A stretch of DNA of 64,000 nucleotides from NCBI GenBank assembly GCA_016185275.1, contig JACPNX010000036.1, positions 1-64,000 on the forward strand. The letters run 5' to 3'. This DNA is from Actinomycetota bacterium (GTDB lineage Bacteria; Actinomycetota; Acidimicrobiia; Acidimicrobiales; Iamiaceae). A program made the position numbers and the translations under genes. The notes under the pieces were generated by a model that was not told where the DNA came from, ran no database searches, and worked only from the letters and a program-made list of their open reading frames with translations. Numbering within the stretch: position 1 is the first letter of the stretch; each line of letters opens with the position of its first letter. Below, piece after piece: positions 55,406 through 63,369 of this stretch.

Positions 55406-56830
55406 GTGCCCACCTCGGAGGTCCCCGTCGTCCGGTTCGCGCCGTCGCCCACCGGGTGGCTGCACGTCGGCGGCGCCCGCACCGTCCTGTTCAACTGGCT
55501 GTTCGCCCGGCGGACGGGCGGGCGGTTCCTGCTGCGGGTGGAAGACACCGACACCGAGCGGAACCGGCCCGAGCTGGTCGACGCCATCTACGACTCGATC
55601 CGCTGGCTCGGCCTCGACTGGGACGGCGAGCCGGTCCACCAGTCCGACCGCTTCGACGCGTACCGCGAGGCCGCCCGCCAGCTGGCCGATGCCGGGCACG
55701 CGTACTGGTGTGCGTGTTCCGCCGAACAGGTGCAGGCCCGGGCCAAGGAGCGGGGAGGCCCGCCCGGTTACGACGGCTTCTGCCGCGACCGCGGGCTCGG
55801 ACCGGGTGAGGGTCGCGCGTTGCGCTTCCGCACGCCCGACGAGGGCACGACCAGCTTCGACGACGTCGTGCGGGGCCGGGTCGAGTTCGAGAACCGCACG
55901 CTCGAGGACCTCGTCGTGCTGCGCTCCAACGGGACCCCGACGTTCATCCTCGCCAACGTGGTCGACGACGCCTGGATGGGCATCACCCACGTCATCCGCG
56001 GCGAGGAGCACGTCAACGGCACCCCCAAGTACCTGCTGATCGGCGACGCGCTGGGCCTCGGCTACCGGCCGGTGTTCGCCCACCTGCCGGTCCTCGTCGA
56101 CGAGCAGCGCCGGAAGCTCTCGAAGCGGCGTGACGACGTCGCCGTGAGCGACTACCGGGCGGCCGGCTACCTGCCCGAGGCGATGGTCAACTACCTGGCA
56201 CTGCTCGGCTGGGGCCCACCCGACGGCGTCGAGATCCGGCCCCTCGCGGAGATCGTCGAGCTGTTCCGGTTGGAGGACGTGACGCCGTCGCCGGCCTTCT
56301 TCGACGTGCGCAAGCTCCAGCACGTGAACGGCGAGTACATCCGCGGGTTGGCGGTGGACGACTTCGTGGCGCGGGCCGCGACCTTCCTGCCCCCCGGCGA
56401 GCGGCCCCGGCAGGCGCTGCAGGCCATGGCGCCGCTGGTGCAGGAGCGGGTGCGGACGCTGGCCGAGGTGCCGGAGCTGATCGACTTCCTGTGGCTCGAC
56501 GAGCCCGCGCTGGACGCGGCCGCGTGGGACAAGGCGATGGTGCGGGGCAAGGGCGCCCGCGAGGTCCTCGACGCGACGCTCGCGGGCCTGGAGCGGCTCG
56601 GCGACGACGGCTGGTCGGCCGGCACCGTCCGCGCGGTGCTCGAGGCGGCTGCGGTGGACGCCGGTCTGGTCGGGGCCGAGGGCAAGCCACAGCTCGCGAA
56701 GGCACAGGCGCCCGTGCGCGTGGCAGTGACCGGCCGTGCCGTCGGGCCCCCCCTGTTCGAGGCGATCGAGGTCCTCGGGCGCGACGCCACGCTGGGCCGG
56801 CTGCGCGCCGCTCGGGCCCGGCTGGGATGA
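55406..56830 (+). CDS. gltX: Glutamyl-tRNA synthetase
   Basis: The 474-residue class Ic synthetase has the HIGH-like motif in PSPTGWLHVGGARTVLFNWL and the KMSKS-like RRKLSKRRDD, with TTGxxTL-type and anticodon-binding C-terminal domains. It charges tRNA-Glu; if non-discriminating it also charges tRNA-Gln. GTG 55406 is 6 nt after TACCCT, a probable leaderless start. Both tRNA-Gln and tRNA-Glu genes follow within 2.5 kb. Confidence 0.96.
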   Translation: MPTSEVPVVRFAPSPTGWLHVGGARTVLFNWLFARRTGGRFLLRVEDTDTERNRPELVDAIYDSIRWLGLDWDGEPVHQSDRFDAYREAARQLADAGHAYWCACSAEQVQARAKERGGPPGYDGFCRDRGLGPGEGRALRFRTPDEGTTSFDDVVRGRVEFENRTLEDLVVLRSNGTPTFILANVVDDAWMGITHVIRGEEHVNGTPKYLLIGDALGLGYRPVFAHLPVLVDEQRRKLSKRRDDVAVSDYRAAGYLPEAMVNYLALLGWGPPDGVEIRPLAEIVELFRLEDVTPSPAFFDVRKLQHVNGEYIRGLAVDDFVARAATFLPPGERPRQALQAMAPLVQERVRTLAEVPELIDFLWLDEPALDAAAWDKAMVRGKGAREVLDATLAGLERLGDDGWSAGTVRAVLEAAAVDAGLVGAEGKPQLAKAQAPVRVAVTGRAVGPPLFEAIEVLGRDATLGRLRAARARLG

Positions 56831-56848
56831 GCCGGCGGTGATCGCTCC

Positions 56849-57469
56849 GTGATGAGGCCGCGACCCCTCCGCATGATCCGCTGGGTCGTGGGCGTGGCGC
56901 TGGCTGCGGTGGCGGCCTATCTCGCCGTCACCTTCGTCCAGGTGTGGGCCGCGTCGCGCCAGGACGACCGCCCGAAGGCCGACGCGGTGGTCGTGCTCGG
57001 CGCCGCGCAGTACAACGGGCGGCCGTCGCCGGTGCTCACCGCCCGGCTGGAGCACGCGCTCGCCCTGTACAAGGCGGGTGTGGCGCCCCGCATCGTGGTG
57101 ACCGGAGGACGGCAGCCGGGCGACCGGTACACCGAGGCGACCGCCGGCTACGAGTGGCTGCGGGCCAGAGACGTTCCCGACCAGGCGATCCTCAAGGAGG
57201 TGCAGGGTCGCACCACGTACCAATCTCTGGCCGCGGTCGACGTGGTGCTCGATCGCCAGAAGCTCCAGAAGGTCGTACTCGTGTCCGACGACTACCACGC
57301 GCTGCGCCTGCGTGGCATCGCCTCCGAGGTCGGGCTGCAAGCCGTCGTGTCACCGGTCAAGACGGAGCGCAGCACGTTCAGCCGGCTGCGCTCGCTCGGC
57401 CGGGAGACCGTGGCCGTGGCCGCGGGGCGCATCTTCGGCTACCGGCGCCTGACCCGCCTCGTGGGTTGA
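56849..57469 (+). CDS. YdcF/DUF218 family membrane protein
   Basis: The 206-residue protein has an N-terminal transmembrane helix (WVVGVALAAVAAYLAVTFV) and a DUF218 domain (DAVVVLGAAQYNGRPSPVLTAR, IVVTGGRQPGD, VVLVSDDYHALR). The family binds nucleotide-like ligands and is linked to cell-envelope functions. GTG 56849 and ATG 56852 are both possible starts. It lies 18 bp after gltX. Confidence 0.88.
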   Translation: MMRPRPLRMIRWVVGVALAAVAAYLAVTFVQVWAASRQDDRPKADAVVVLGAAQYNGRPSPVLTARLEHALALYKAGVAPRIVVTGGRQPGDRYTEATAGYEWLRARDVPDQAILKEVQGRTTYQSLAAVDVVLDRQKLQKVVLVSDDYHALRLRGIASEVGLQAVVSPVKTERSTFSRLRSLGRETVAVAAGRIFGYRRLTRLVG

Positions 57470-57630
57470 CGCCCCGCGCCCCGCACCTCGGGTGCCGGCG
57501 CCCCACGTGCCCCAGTGCGGGCGGCCGGCATGGCGGGCAGCCCGGTCGCCGGCGCGGCCTCCGTGTCGGGACCCGACAACGGCGTGTACGGGCGCGACAA
57601 GGGATCGGGTAGCGTGAGCGGTCCCACCGA

Positions 57631-57702
57631 TCGGGGGTGGTGTAATCGGCAACACGACAGGTTCTGGCCCTGTTATTGGGGGTTCGAGTCCTCCCCCCCG
57701 AG
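57631..57702 (+). tRNA. tRNA-Gln (CTG anticodon)
   Basis: The 72-nt cloverleaf has acceptor TCGGGGG/CCCCCGA, D-stem GTGT/ACAC, anticodon stem ACAGG/CCTGT with loop TTCTGGC (anticodon CTG), and T-stem GGGGG/CCTCC around TTCGAGT. The discriminator is G and CCA is not encoded. An inverted repeat GTCCCAGG/CCTGGGAC follows. Confidence 0.93.
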
Positions 57703-57719
57703 CTGCACTCGGCGACCGA

Positions 57720-57742
57720 GTCCCAGGCGCTTCTCCTGGGAC
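57720..57742. terminator. Stem-loop after tRNA-Gln
   Basis: GTCCCAGG (57720-57727) and CCTGGGAC (57735-57742) form a perfect 8-bp stem with a 7-nt loop, 17 bp after tRNA-Gln. No T-run follows; it may be a terminator or processing signal. Confidence 0.5.
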
Positions 57743-57797
57743 GGTCGTGCTGGGTGGCCCGAGGCTCGGCCCTGCGTCCGGGCGCCGCGCCGCCGGC

Positions 57798-57837
57798 TGT
57801 CGCCGGGCGACTGTCGCCGGGCGACTGTCGCCGACGT
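57798..57837 (+). repeat. 14-bp tandem repeat
   Basis: TGTCGCCGGGCGAC occurs with period 14 at 57798, 57812 and (partial) 57826, between the two tRNA genes. Confidence 0.65.
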
Positions 57838-57845
57838 TGGACCCG

Positions 57846-57875
57846 TTGGGAACCGATGCGATGGGCTGGTACCGT
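57846..57875 (+). promoter_or_regulatory. Promoter candidate for tRNA-Glu
   Basis: TTGGGA (57846-57851) and TACCGT (57870-57875) are spaced by 18 bp and lie about 38 bp before the tRNA-Glu gene. Confidence 0.45.
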
Positions 57876-57913
57876 CGCCGGTCGAGCCGGCGGCCAGCCG
57901 CCGCCGAGGCCAG

Positions 57914-57989
57914 GCCCCCATCGTCTAGTGGCCCAGGACACCACCCTCTCAAGGTGGCGACACGGGTTCGAATCCCGTTGGGGGTGCCA
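57914..57989 (+). tRNA. tRNA-Glu (CTC anticodon), CCA encoded
   Basis: Acceptor GCCCCCA/TGGGGGT, D-arm GTCTAGTGGCCCAGGAC, anticodon stem CCACC/GGTGG with loop CTCTCAA (anticodon CTC), and T-arm CGGGTTCGAATCCCG give a complete cloverleaf of 73 nt (57914-57986). CCA follows at 57987-57989. Confidence 0.94.
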
Positions 57990-58283
57990 CGATTCGAAGC
58001 CTCTGGTGAGCGCCCTGCAAAGGCCGCTGACCGGAGGCTTCAGTGCGTTTCGGGTCGCCTCGGCCTCCGCCTGGCGCCATCCCGTGTCGACCAGATCCGG
58101 CCCGTACCGCGAAGCGCGCCCAACTTCGTGTCCCTCACCCGGCGAGTGGAGGCGCGCGTTGCACCGGTCGCACGCCATCGATCGGATCCTCCCCGGGCCT
58201 ACTCCCGCGCCTCGGTAACGTGGTTCCTCGTGGCCGGCGGGTCACGCCCGACGGAGCGAGCGACGAGGAGGTGCGCCACGACC

Positions 58284-58997
58284 ATGACCGATCCCGACCT
58301 GCGCTTCGACGTCCCGCTTTACTCCTTGGCCGAGGCGGCCCGCTATCTCGCGGTCCCGACGAGCACCTTCACGAGTTGGGCCAAGGGCTACGTCCGCCGC
58401 TCTCCCGACCGTCGCCCCGTCGCCGGTGCCGCGGTCCTCACGACCGTGGCCGGCGGGTCGGGCTTGTCGGTTCCCTTCATCTCCTTGGCCGAGGGCATGG
58501 TCCTCGCAGCGATCCGCCGGACCGGCGTGCCGATGCAGCGGATCCGGCCCGCGCTCATCGCGCTCCAAGAGACGCTCGAGATCGAGCATGCGCTGGCGAG
58601 TGAGCGCCTCTACTCGGACGGCGCCGAGGTGCTGTACGACTTCGCCGTCTCGCACGCCGGATCCAGAGCGGCGGCACCGGCGAAGGAACTGGTCGTCCTT
58701 CGCAGCCGGCAGCGGGTGTTCACCGAGGTGGTCGACGACTACCTGAAGCGCATCGAGTACGGCACCGACGGCTACGCCCGGCTCCTGCACCTCCCCGGCT
58801 ACCGGCGACAGCAGGTCGTCGCCGACCCCCGGCGCTCCTTCGGTCAGCCGATGTTCGTGACGGGCGCAGCCAAGGTCACTGACGTGATCGACCGGTTCCA
58901 GGCGGGCGAGTCCCTGCCCGGCCTCGCTGCCGACTTCGGGGTGCCGATCGAGGACCTCGAGGACGCGCTGCGTGTCGCATCCAAACGGGCTGCCTGA
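58284..58997 (+). CDS. DUF433 antitoxin (VapB45 type)
   Basis: The 237-residue protein has an N-terminal MerR/Xre-like DNA-binding part (YSLAEAARYLAVPTSTFTSWAKGYVRR). The C-terminal DUF433 domain (KVTDVIDRFQAGESLPGLAADFGVPIEDLEDALRVA) follows. It overlaps the toxin gene by 26 bp. The pair and the two lengths (237 and 137) match the VapBC45 locus of M. tuberculosis (239 and 138). The antitoxin should repress the promoter and neutralise the nuclease. Confidence 0.9.
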   Translation: MTDPDLRFDVPLYSLAEAARYLAVPTSTFTSWAKGYVRRSPDRRPVAGAAVLTTVAGGSGLSVPFISLAEGMVLAAIRRTGVPMQRIRPALIALQETLEIEHALASERLYSDGAEVLYDFAVSHAGSRAAAPAKELVVLRSRQRVFTEVVDDYLKRIEYGTDGYARLLHLPGYRRQQVVADPRRSFGQPMFVTGAAKVTDVIDRFQAGESLPGLAADFGVPIEDLEDALRVASKRAA

Positions 58998-59385
58998 CCT
59001 CTTCCTCGATCGGAGCCTGGGCCGCATCCAGGTGCCCCGCCTCCTGCGCGACGCCGGGCTTCGCCTCGTCACCCTGGCCGAGCACTACGGCATCCCGGCC
59101 GACGAGGACATCACCGACGAAGAGTGGCTCGAGCTCGCCGGCCGCAACGCCTGGGTCGTCTTCCTGAAGGATGGGCGGATCAGAAGCCGCACGGTCGAGC
59201 GGAAGACGGTGGAGCGGTTCGACGTGCGGTGCTTCTGCATCACCCGACAAGACCTGACTGCGGCCGAAATGGCCGAGCGCTACCTCCGCCACCTCGAGGC
59301 GATCACCAAGGCGTGCGCTGACCCAGGACCGTTCATCTACGCGCTGCACGAGATCCGGATCGAGCGCCTCGACCTGGACCCGTAA
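58972..59385 (+). CDS. PIN-like toxin (VapC45 type)
   Basis: The 137-residue protein begins DLFLDRSLGRIQVPRLLRDAG and continues LRLVTLAEHYGIPADEDITDEEW, LAGRNAWVVFLKDGRIR, with acidic residues in FLDRSLG, DEDITDEEW and FLKDGR. This matches the DUF5615-like PIN fold of VapC45, an RNase toxin. GTG 58972 overlaps the antitoxin gene, so translation is coupled. Its 3' third is duplicated, in decayed form, at 60915-61025. Confidence 0.86.
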   Translation: MSHPNGLPDLFLDRSLGRIQVPRLLRDAGLRLVTLAEHYGIPADEDITDEEWLELAGRNAWVVFLKDGRIRSRTVERKTVERFDVRCFCITRQDLTAAEMAERYLRHLEAITKACADPGPFIYALHEIRIERLDLDP

Positions 59386-59679
59386 ACGAAGTGACGGTCG
59401 AGCCGTGCGATCTTGCGCTTGGAGCCTGGGTCACCGGCATATGGTGAGCGGCTCGTGATGCGACGACCGGAGGCTGCGGGTCCCAGGAGTACGGCCGGCG
59501 CTGGAAGAGCGCTTGACAATCACTCTCGGGATGGCGAGAGATGAGCCGTTCGCAGAGATCGCTTGACGGTTGGGGAGGCCGGCCTCACATCGAGGATGGC
59601 TTCCTCGGCCACGACATCGTGTTCCTGGAACCGGACAAGACGGTGGCGATGAGCGCGCCCCAGTTGCATGGGAGAACGC
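59386..59679. other. Gap with a possible gene fragment
   Basis: A plus-strand frame from 59541 reads LDGWGGRPHIEDGFLGHDIV then FLEPDKTVAM, which looks like a real protein fragment but belongs to no family I recognise, and it degenerates after 30 codons. The rest holds nothing I can identify. It may be debris of the element that contains the HEPN gene. Confidence 0.3.
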
Positions 59680-60303
59680 CTACCAGGGTGGGCTTCCACC
59701 GAGAGCGGACGCCTGGGTGCGGACTGACTGGTCAAACGACTCGTACAGCGCCTTGACGTAGTCGCGCCAACCGGTCGCGTCCGCCTTTTTGAAGTTCACT
59801 CCCGGAGCCTGAGCCTTGTGCACGATCGTGCCACGGTCGAGAATCAGTTTGTCGAGCTGCTCTGCATCCGCAACGTCCTTGAACGCCTCGATCCCTACCA
59901 AGTTGAACAGCTTACCGACTTGGCTGCGGCCAGCAGTATTCATCCCGTACTGCGTCGAATCTTCTGAGCCGACCGCACCAACCGTCACCATGTCAATCCA
60001 GAGCGCACGCCAACCTGGGTGGACCGTCAACTGCCACGCGTCCTTCCTGACAAGCTCGGTGCGAATGCTGTCGGGGACCTTCTCGGGAGCAACCTTGCCT
60101 GCTAGGAAGCTTGCGGTCTCAATCGCGACCTGTTCCACGTAGTTTTCCCATACCGCGTATGCCATCGCGGTGGCAGACAAGAACAACGCCCGCTCCTTAT
60201 GGCCCGGGTTGCCAACCCCCCTCTTGGCGAACGAGAGAACGTGATCAAAGATTTCGAGTCCCTTGTCCGCCTGGATCGAGGCGGCACTCCGATTGGCGTC
60301 CAT
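59680..60303 (-). CDS. HEPN-domain protein (RiboL-PSP-HEPN/MAE_28990-like)
   Basis: The 207-residue protein has LFLSATAMAYAVWENYVEQVAIETA (the first long helices) and LILDRGTIVHKAQAPG, which contains the RX4H motif R-GTIV-H of HEPN RNases. The family includes RiboL-PSP-HEPN proteins found in toxin and anti-phage loci. ATG 60303 is chosen because the upstream sequence belongs to the integrase remnant. It is lower in GC than its neighbours, consistent with horizontal transfer. The HEPN assignment rests on the motif and helical pattern; no partner (such as an MNT antitoxin) is visible. Confidence 0.75.
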   Translation of the reverse strand: MDANRSAASIQADKGLEIFDHVLSFAKRGVGNPGHKERALFLSATAMAYAVWENYVEQVAIETASFLAGKVAPEKVPDSIRTELVRKDAWQLTVHPGWRALWIDMVTVGAVGSEDSTQYGMNTAGRSQVGKLFNLVGIEAFKDVADAEQLDKLILDRGTIVHKAQAPGVNFKKADATGWRDYVKALYESFDQSVRTQASALGGSPPW

Positions 60304-60379
60304 CAAGTCCTCCCGCTGGTCAGGTGAACCACAATAGACGCAAATCGGGAAATCCGACGTTGTGCTCGAGCAGTGGAAG

Positions 60380-60830
60380 AAGCCGCGAGGCCCACCAGTT
60401 CCTCGGTGGTGGCGTTGACGGTGGTGCTGAGGTCGCCGCGCACGCCGGCGCAACCGCTGAGGGCGAAGGCGGCGTCGGCATAGCCGAGGAGGGCGGCGAC
60501 GACGGCCGGTTCGAGCCGACGTCGAAGAGGAGCCAACACGCGGCGACGCGGCGGAGGTCGTGAGGGTGCCAGGCCGCTGAGGGTCTTGCGGTTCATCGGC
60601 CACCCGGCTTGCCGGGCGGCGCGCCGCCAGATCCGCTCGAAGGTGCGTCCGTTGGTGAAGCGCCCCTCGGCGCCTGGGAGCAACACGGCATCGAGGCCGC
60701 GCTCGTACTCGACCCGGCTCGCCCACTCCTGCAGCGAGGGCGAGAGGCTCGCCCGGAAGATCGAGACGTGCGATCGGCGGTTCGTGGTGGACTTCACGGC
60801 CCGGCCTTGTATGGACTGTGCGATCGCTCG
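60380..60830 (-). pseudogene. Tyrosine integrase with frameshifts and lost catalytic tyrosine
   Basis: On the minus strand the order is AVKSTTNRRSHVSIFRASLS, then FTNGRTFERIWRRAARQAGWP, both typical of the integrase catalytic domain. A second frame gives WHPHDLRRVAACWLLFDVG (catalytic HxLR box), and the first frame resumes with LEPAVVAALLGYADAAFALS. The expected catalytic Tyr in this last box is replaced by Cys (SGCAGV). Two frame changes and the lost Tyr make the gene dead. Confidence 0.75.
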
Positions 60831-60841
60831 GTGGAGCCACC

Positions 60842-61025
60842 CACCCGGCGCGTGGCGGCGTGCCTCGCACCGGACGAACGGCATCGATCGGATCCTCCCC
60901 AGGCCTGCTCCCGCATCACCCGACAAGACCTCACCGCCCGGATGGCCGAGCGCTACCTCCTCCACTTCGGGGCGAGCCCCGAAGGCGTGCGCTGACCCGG
61001 GACCGTTCATCCGCTGCACCAGCGC
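60842..61025 (+). pseudogene. Partial duplicate of the vapBC45 locus
   Basis: Positions 60842-60914 match 58138-58209 (with ATCGATCGGATCCTCCCC shared). Positions 60915-61025 then match 59239-59346 of the toxin gene, ITRQDLTA and MAERYL. About 1 kb between these points (the rest of the promoter region, the whole antitoxin gene and the first two thirds of the toxin gene) is missing. The duplicate and the original lie on either side of the HEPN gene and integrase remnant. Confidence 0.8.
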
Positions 61026-61077
61026 GCGTCCGGGGCAGCAGGCCCGACGGGTCGGGCGCGCCTACCCTGTGCGAGCC

Positions 61078-61923
61078 ATGTCTCGCCTCGGTCGCCTCGT
61101 AGATGTGGTCGGGCCCCGCTCCGAGGCCTGGCGGAGACGGCGCCTGCTCCTCACGACGATCCCAGCGGTTCTTGCCATCGTGGCGGTGAAGCTCGCCGTC
61201 GGCCAGCTCGGCTGGGAGTTCCTCAAGGTCAGCCCCTTGCACACGAGCGTGGTCGCCGGCGCCCTGTTCATCGTCGGCCTGCTGTTGGCCGGCACGGTGA
61301 GCGACTACAAGGAGAGCGAACGCCTCGCCACCGAGATCACCGCAGCCATGGAGAACATCTACCGCGAGGCGTCCTACCTCGCGGCGCTGCATCCCGAGCT
61401 GGATCTGGTGCGCATCGCCGACACCCTCGCCGACGTGCCCCACACCTTCCGGGACGATCTCGTCCACGGGACGCAGCACACCATCGCCACCGTGGAGCGC
61501 TTGACCGAGGACTTCCTCCAGATGGAGCGGATCGGCGTGTCGACCACCTACATCAACCGGTTGAAGCAGGAGCAGGCGGCCGTGATCCGCAGCCTGCTGC
61601 GGGCCGGCTACATCCAGCGCATCGCCTTCCTGCCGTCGGCGTACACGCTGGTCGAGACGATCGTCGTCCTGCTCGTCATCCTGCTGCTGTTCACCAAGGT
61701 CGAGTCGCGGACGACCGACGCCGTCATCCTCGGCGTCATCTCGCTCGTCTTCCTCTACATCCTGCGGCTGTTGCGGCTGCTCGACGCGCCGTTCCGCGCC
61801 GAACGGGTCGGCCTCGACGACATCAGCTTGTTCCAGATCGACGCGATCCACGACCGGATGCACGAGCGACTGGACCGGGACGCCCGGGCCGAGCACGAAG
61901 GCGAACCGACGGCGAACCCATAG
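61078..61923 (+). CDS. Integral membrane protein, DUF4239/bestrophin-like
   Basis: The 281-residue protein has two N-terminal helices (LTTIPAVLAIVAVKLAV, VVAGALFIVGLLLAG) and a soluble helical middle (residues about 80-180). Two C-terminal helices follow (VETIVVLLVILLLF, VILGVISLVFLYILRLL). The ESERLATEITAAMENIYRE segment after the second helix is reminiscent of bestrophin-like proteins. TACCCT lies 9 nt before the ATG. Function unknown. Confidence 0.78.
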   Translation: MSRLGRLVDVVGPRSEAWRRRRLLLTTIPAVLAIVAVKLAVGQLGWEFLKVSPLHTSVVAGALFIVGLLLAGTVSDYKESERLATEITAAMENIYREASYLAALHPELDLVRIADTLADVPHTFRDDLVHGTQHTIATVERLTEDFLQMERIGVSTTYINRLKQEQAAVIRSLLRAGYIQRIAFLPSAYTLVETIVVLLVILLLFTKVESRTTDAVILGVISLVFLYILRLLRLLDAPFRAERVGLDDISLFQIDAIHDRMHERLDRDARAEHEGEPTANP

Positions 61924-61994
61924 CGCCACGCTCCGCCGGCTGGCGCCATGCGCGCGAGGCGCCGGCCGCACCGGCGCGGCCGGATCCGAGAGGC

Positions 61995-62720
61995 TCAGGC
62001 GAAGCGGCTGATGAGGTACAGGACGGTGAAGCCCACCAGCGTGGCCACCGCGACCCAGGGCGAGTCGTGCTCGCGGGCCTCGGGCAGAAGGTCCGACGCG
62101 CCGATGTACAGGAAAGACCCTGCGAACGCGGCGAGCAGGTAGGGCAGGGTCGACAGCGGAGGCCGCAGCACGATGGCGATCAGCGCACCGGCCATCGGCG
62201 TGGACGCATCGATGGCGAGCCACCGCAGCGCGCGGCGCAACGGGTTGCCATGGGCGAGCATGGCGGTGACCGTGTTCAGCCCGTCGGAGAAGTCGTGGGC
62301 CAGCACCGCGGTGGCCACGGCGATGCCGAGCTGGTCGGACCCCGAACGGAAGGCCACGGCCACCGCGACGCCGTCGATGAAGCTGTGCACCGACAGGCCT
62401 GCGGCGCCCAGCACACCCAGTTCCGGTTGGTGGGCGCCGTGGCGGTGCTCGTGCTCGCGGCCGCCGTGCAGGCCGGTGATCCGTTCGAGCCCGAAGAACA
62501 CGAGGAAGGCGCCGGCGCTGATCGCCGTGAAGTCGGCGAGGCGGCGACCGTCCGCCTGCACCGATGCTGCCACCTCCGGGAGGATCTCGAACAGCACGAC
62601 GCCGAGGACGGCCCCCGCGCTGAAGCCGAGCAGGAGGTGCAGCCGGTCGCGCAGCCGCACGGCCATGAGGCCCCCGCCCGTCGTGACCACGAAGGCGAGC
62701 GCCGCCACCAAGAGGACCAT
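61995..62720 (-). CDS. ZIP-family metal transporter
   Basis: The 241-residue transporter has about eight hydrophobic helices with the ZIP metal sites GLSVHSFIDGVAVAVAF and LAHDFSDGLNTV, and a His-rich loop (GREHEHRHGAHQ) between helices 3 and 4. It should take up Zn or other divalent metal ions. A GTG/ATG start at 62720. Divergent from the glyoxalase-like gene. Confidence 0.9.
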   Translation of the reverse strand: MVLLVAALAFVVTTGGGLMAVRLRDRLHLLLGFSAGAVLGVVLFEILPEVAASVQADGRRLADFTAISAGAFLVFFGLERITGLHGGREHEHRHGAHQPELGVLGAAGLSVHSFIDGVAVAVAFRSGSDQLGIAVATAVLAHDFSDGLNTVTAMLAHGNPLRRALRWLAIDASTPMAGALIAIVLRPPLSTLPYLLAAFAGSFLYIGASDLLPEAREHDSPWVAVATLVGFTVLYLISRFA

Positions 62721-62790
62721 CGGGTCCGTCTACCAGAGGTCGCGCTGGGCAGCAGAACGCACGGCGCCGGCCGGGTGACGGGCTCGGCGG

Positions 62791-62876
62791 CGCGATCCTG
62801 GCGTCGGGCGCGCCCGCCGCTCCGGCGCGATCCTGGCGTCCGGCGCGCCCGCCGCTCCGGCGCGATCCTGGCGTCC
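62791..62876 (+). repeat. 35-bp tandem repeat carrying a promoter-like hexamer
   Basis: CGCGATCCTGGCGTC recurs at 62791, 62826 and 62861 (period 35, about 2.5 copies). Each copy contains GATCCT; in the last copy it lies 7 nt before the ATG of the next gene, the spacing of the leaderless starts in this window. Confidence 0.7.
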
Positions 62877-63293
62877 ATGGAACAGCGCCTCTCCCTCGTG
62901 ACCCTCGGCGTGTCCGACATCGGTCGCGCCCGCCGCTTCTACGAGGCGCTCGGCTGGAACGGCGAGTCTCCCGACGGCGACGTGGTGTTCTTCCAGGCCG
63001 GCGGGATGGTCGTGGGCCTGTGGTCGCGCTCGAAGCTGGCCGAGGACAGCGCGGTCGCCGACGCGGGCGGCTGGGGTGGCGTGACCCTGGCGCACAACGT
63101 CGCCTCGCCCGCCGACGTCGACGCCGTGCTGGTCGAGGCCGAGGCCGCCGGCGCCACGATCGGCCGGCCCGGCGCGGCCACGTTCTGGGGCGGGTACTCC
63201 GGGGTCTTCGTCGATCCCGACGGCCATCCCTGGGAGGTGGCGCACAACCCGGGCTGGGTGCTCGACCCGGGCGGCGCCGTTCGACTCCGTTGA
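62877..63293 (+). CDS. VOC/glyoxalase-like protein
   Basis: The 138-residue protein has one vicinal-oxygen-chelate domain: LVTLGVSDIGRARRFYEALGW, then GGWGGVTLAHNVASPADVDAVLVEAEAAGATI and GGYSGVFVDPDGHPWEVAHNPGW. It resembles small glyoxalase/bleomycin-resistance-type proteins. ATG 62877 is at the end of the 35-bp repeat. Substrate unknown. Confidence 0.9.
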   Translation: MEQRLSLVTLGVSDIGRARRFYEALGWNGESPDGDVVFFQAGGMVVGLWSRSKLAEDSAVADAGGWGGVTLAHNVASPADVDAVLVEAEAAGATIGRPGAATFWGGYSGVFVDPDGHPWEVAHNPGWVLDPGGAVRLR

Positions 63294-63369
63294 CCGGATG
63301 CGTTGACGGGCGCCGGACCGGCGGCGAAGGATGCCGGGCGGCCCCCCTACCGCCGGAACCGAGGACGCG

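Noticed and set aside
57979-61025. Attachment-site duplication of the tRNA-Glu 3' end downstream
   Set aside because: I looked for a second copy of the T-arm and acceptor sequence between 58 and 61 kb because of the integrase remnant, but found none. The duplicated sequence there belongs to the toxin locus.
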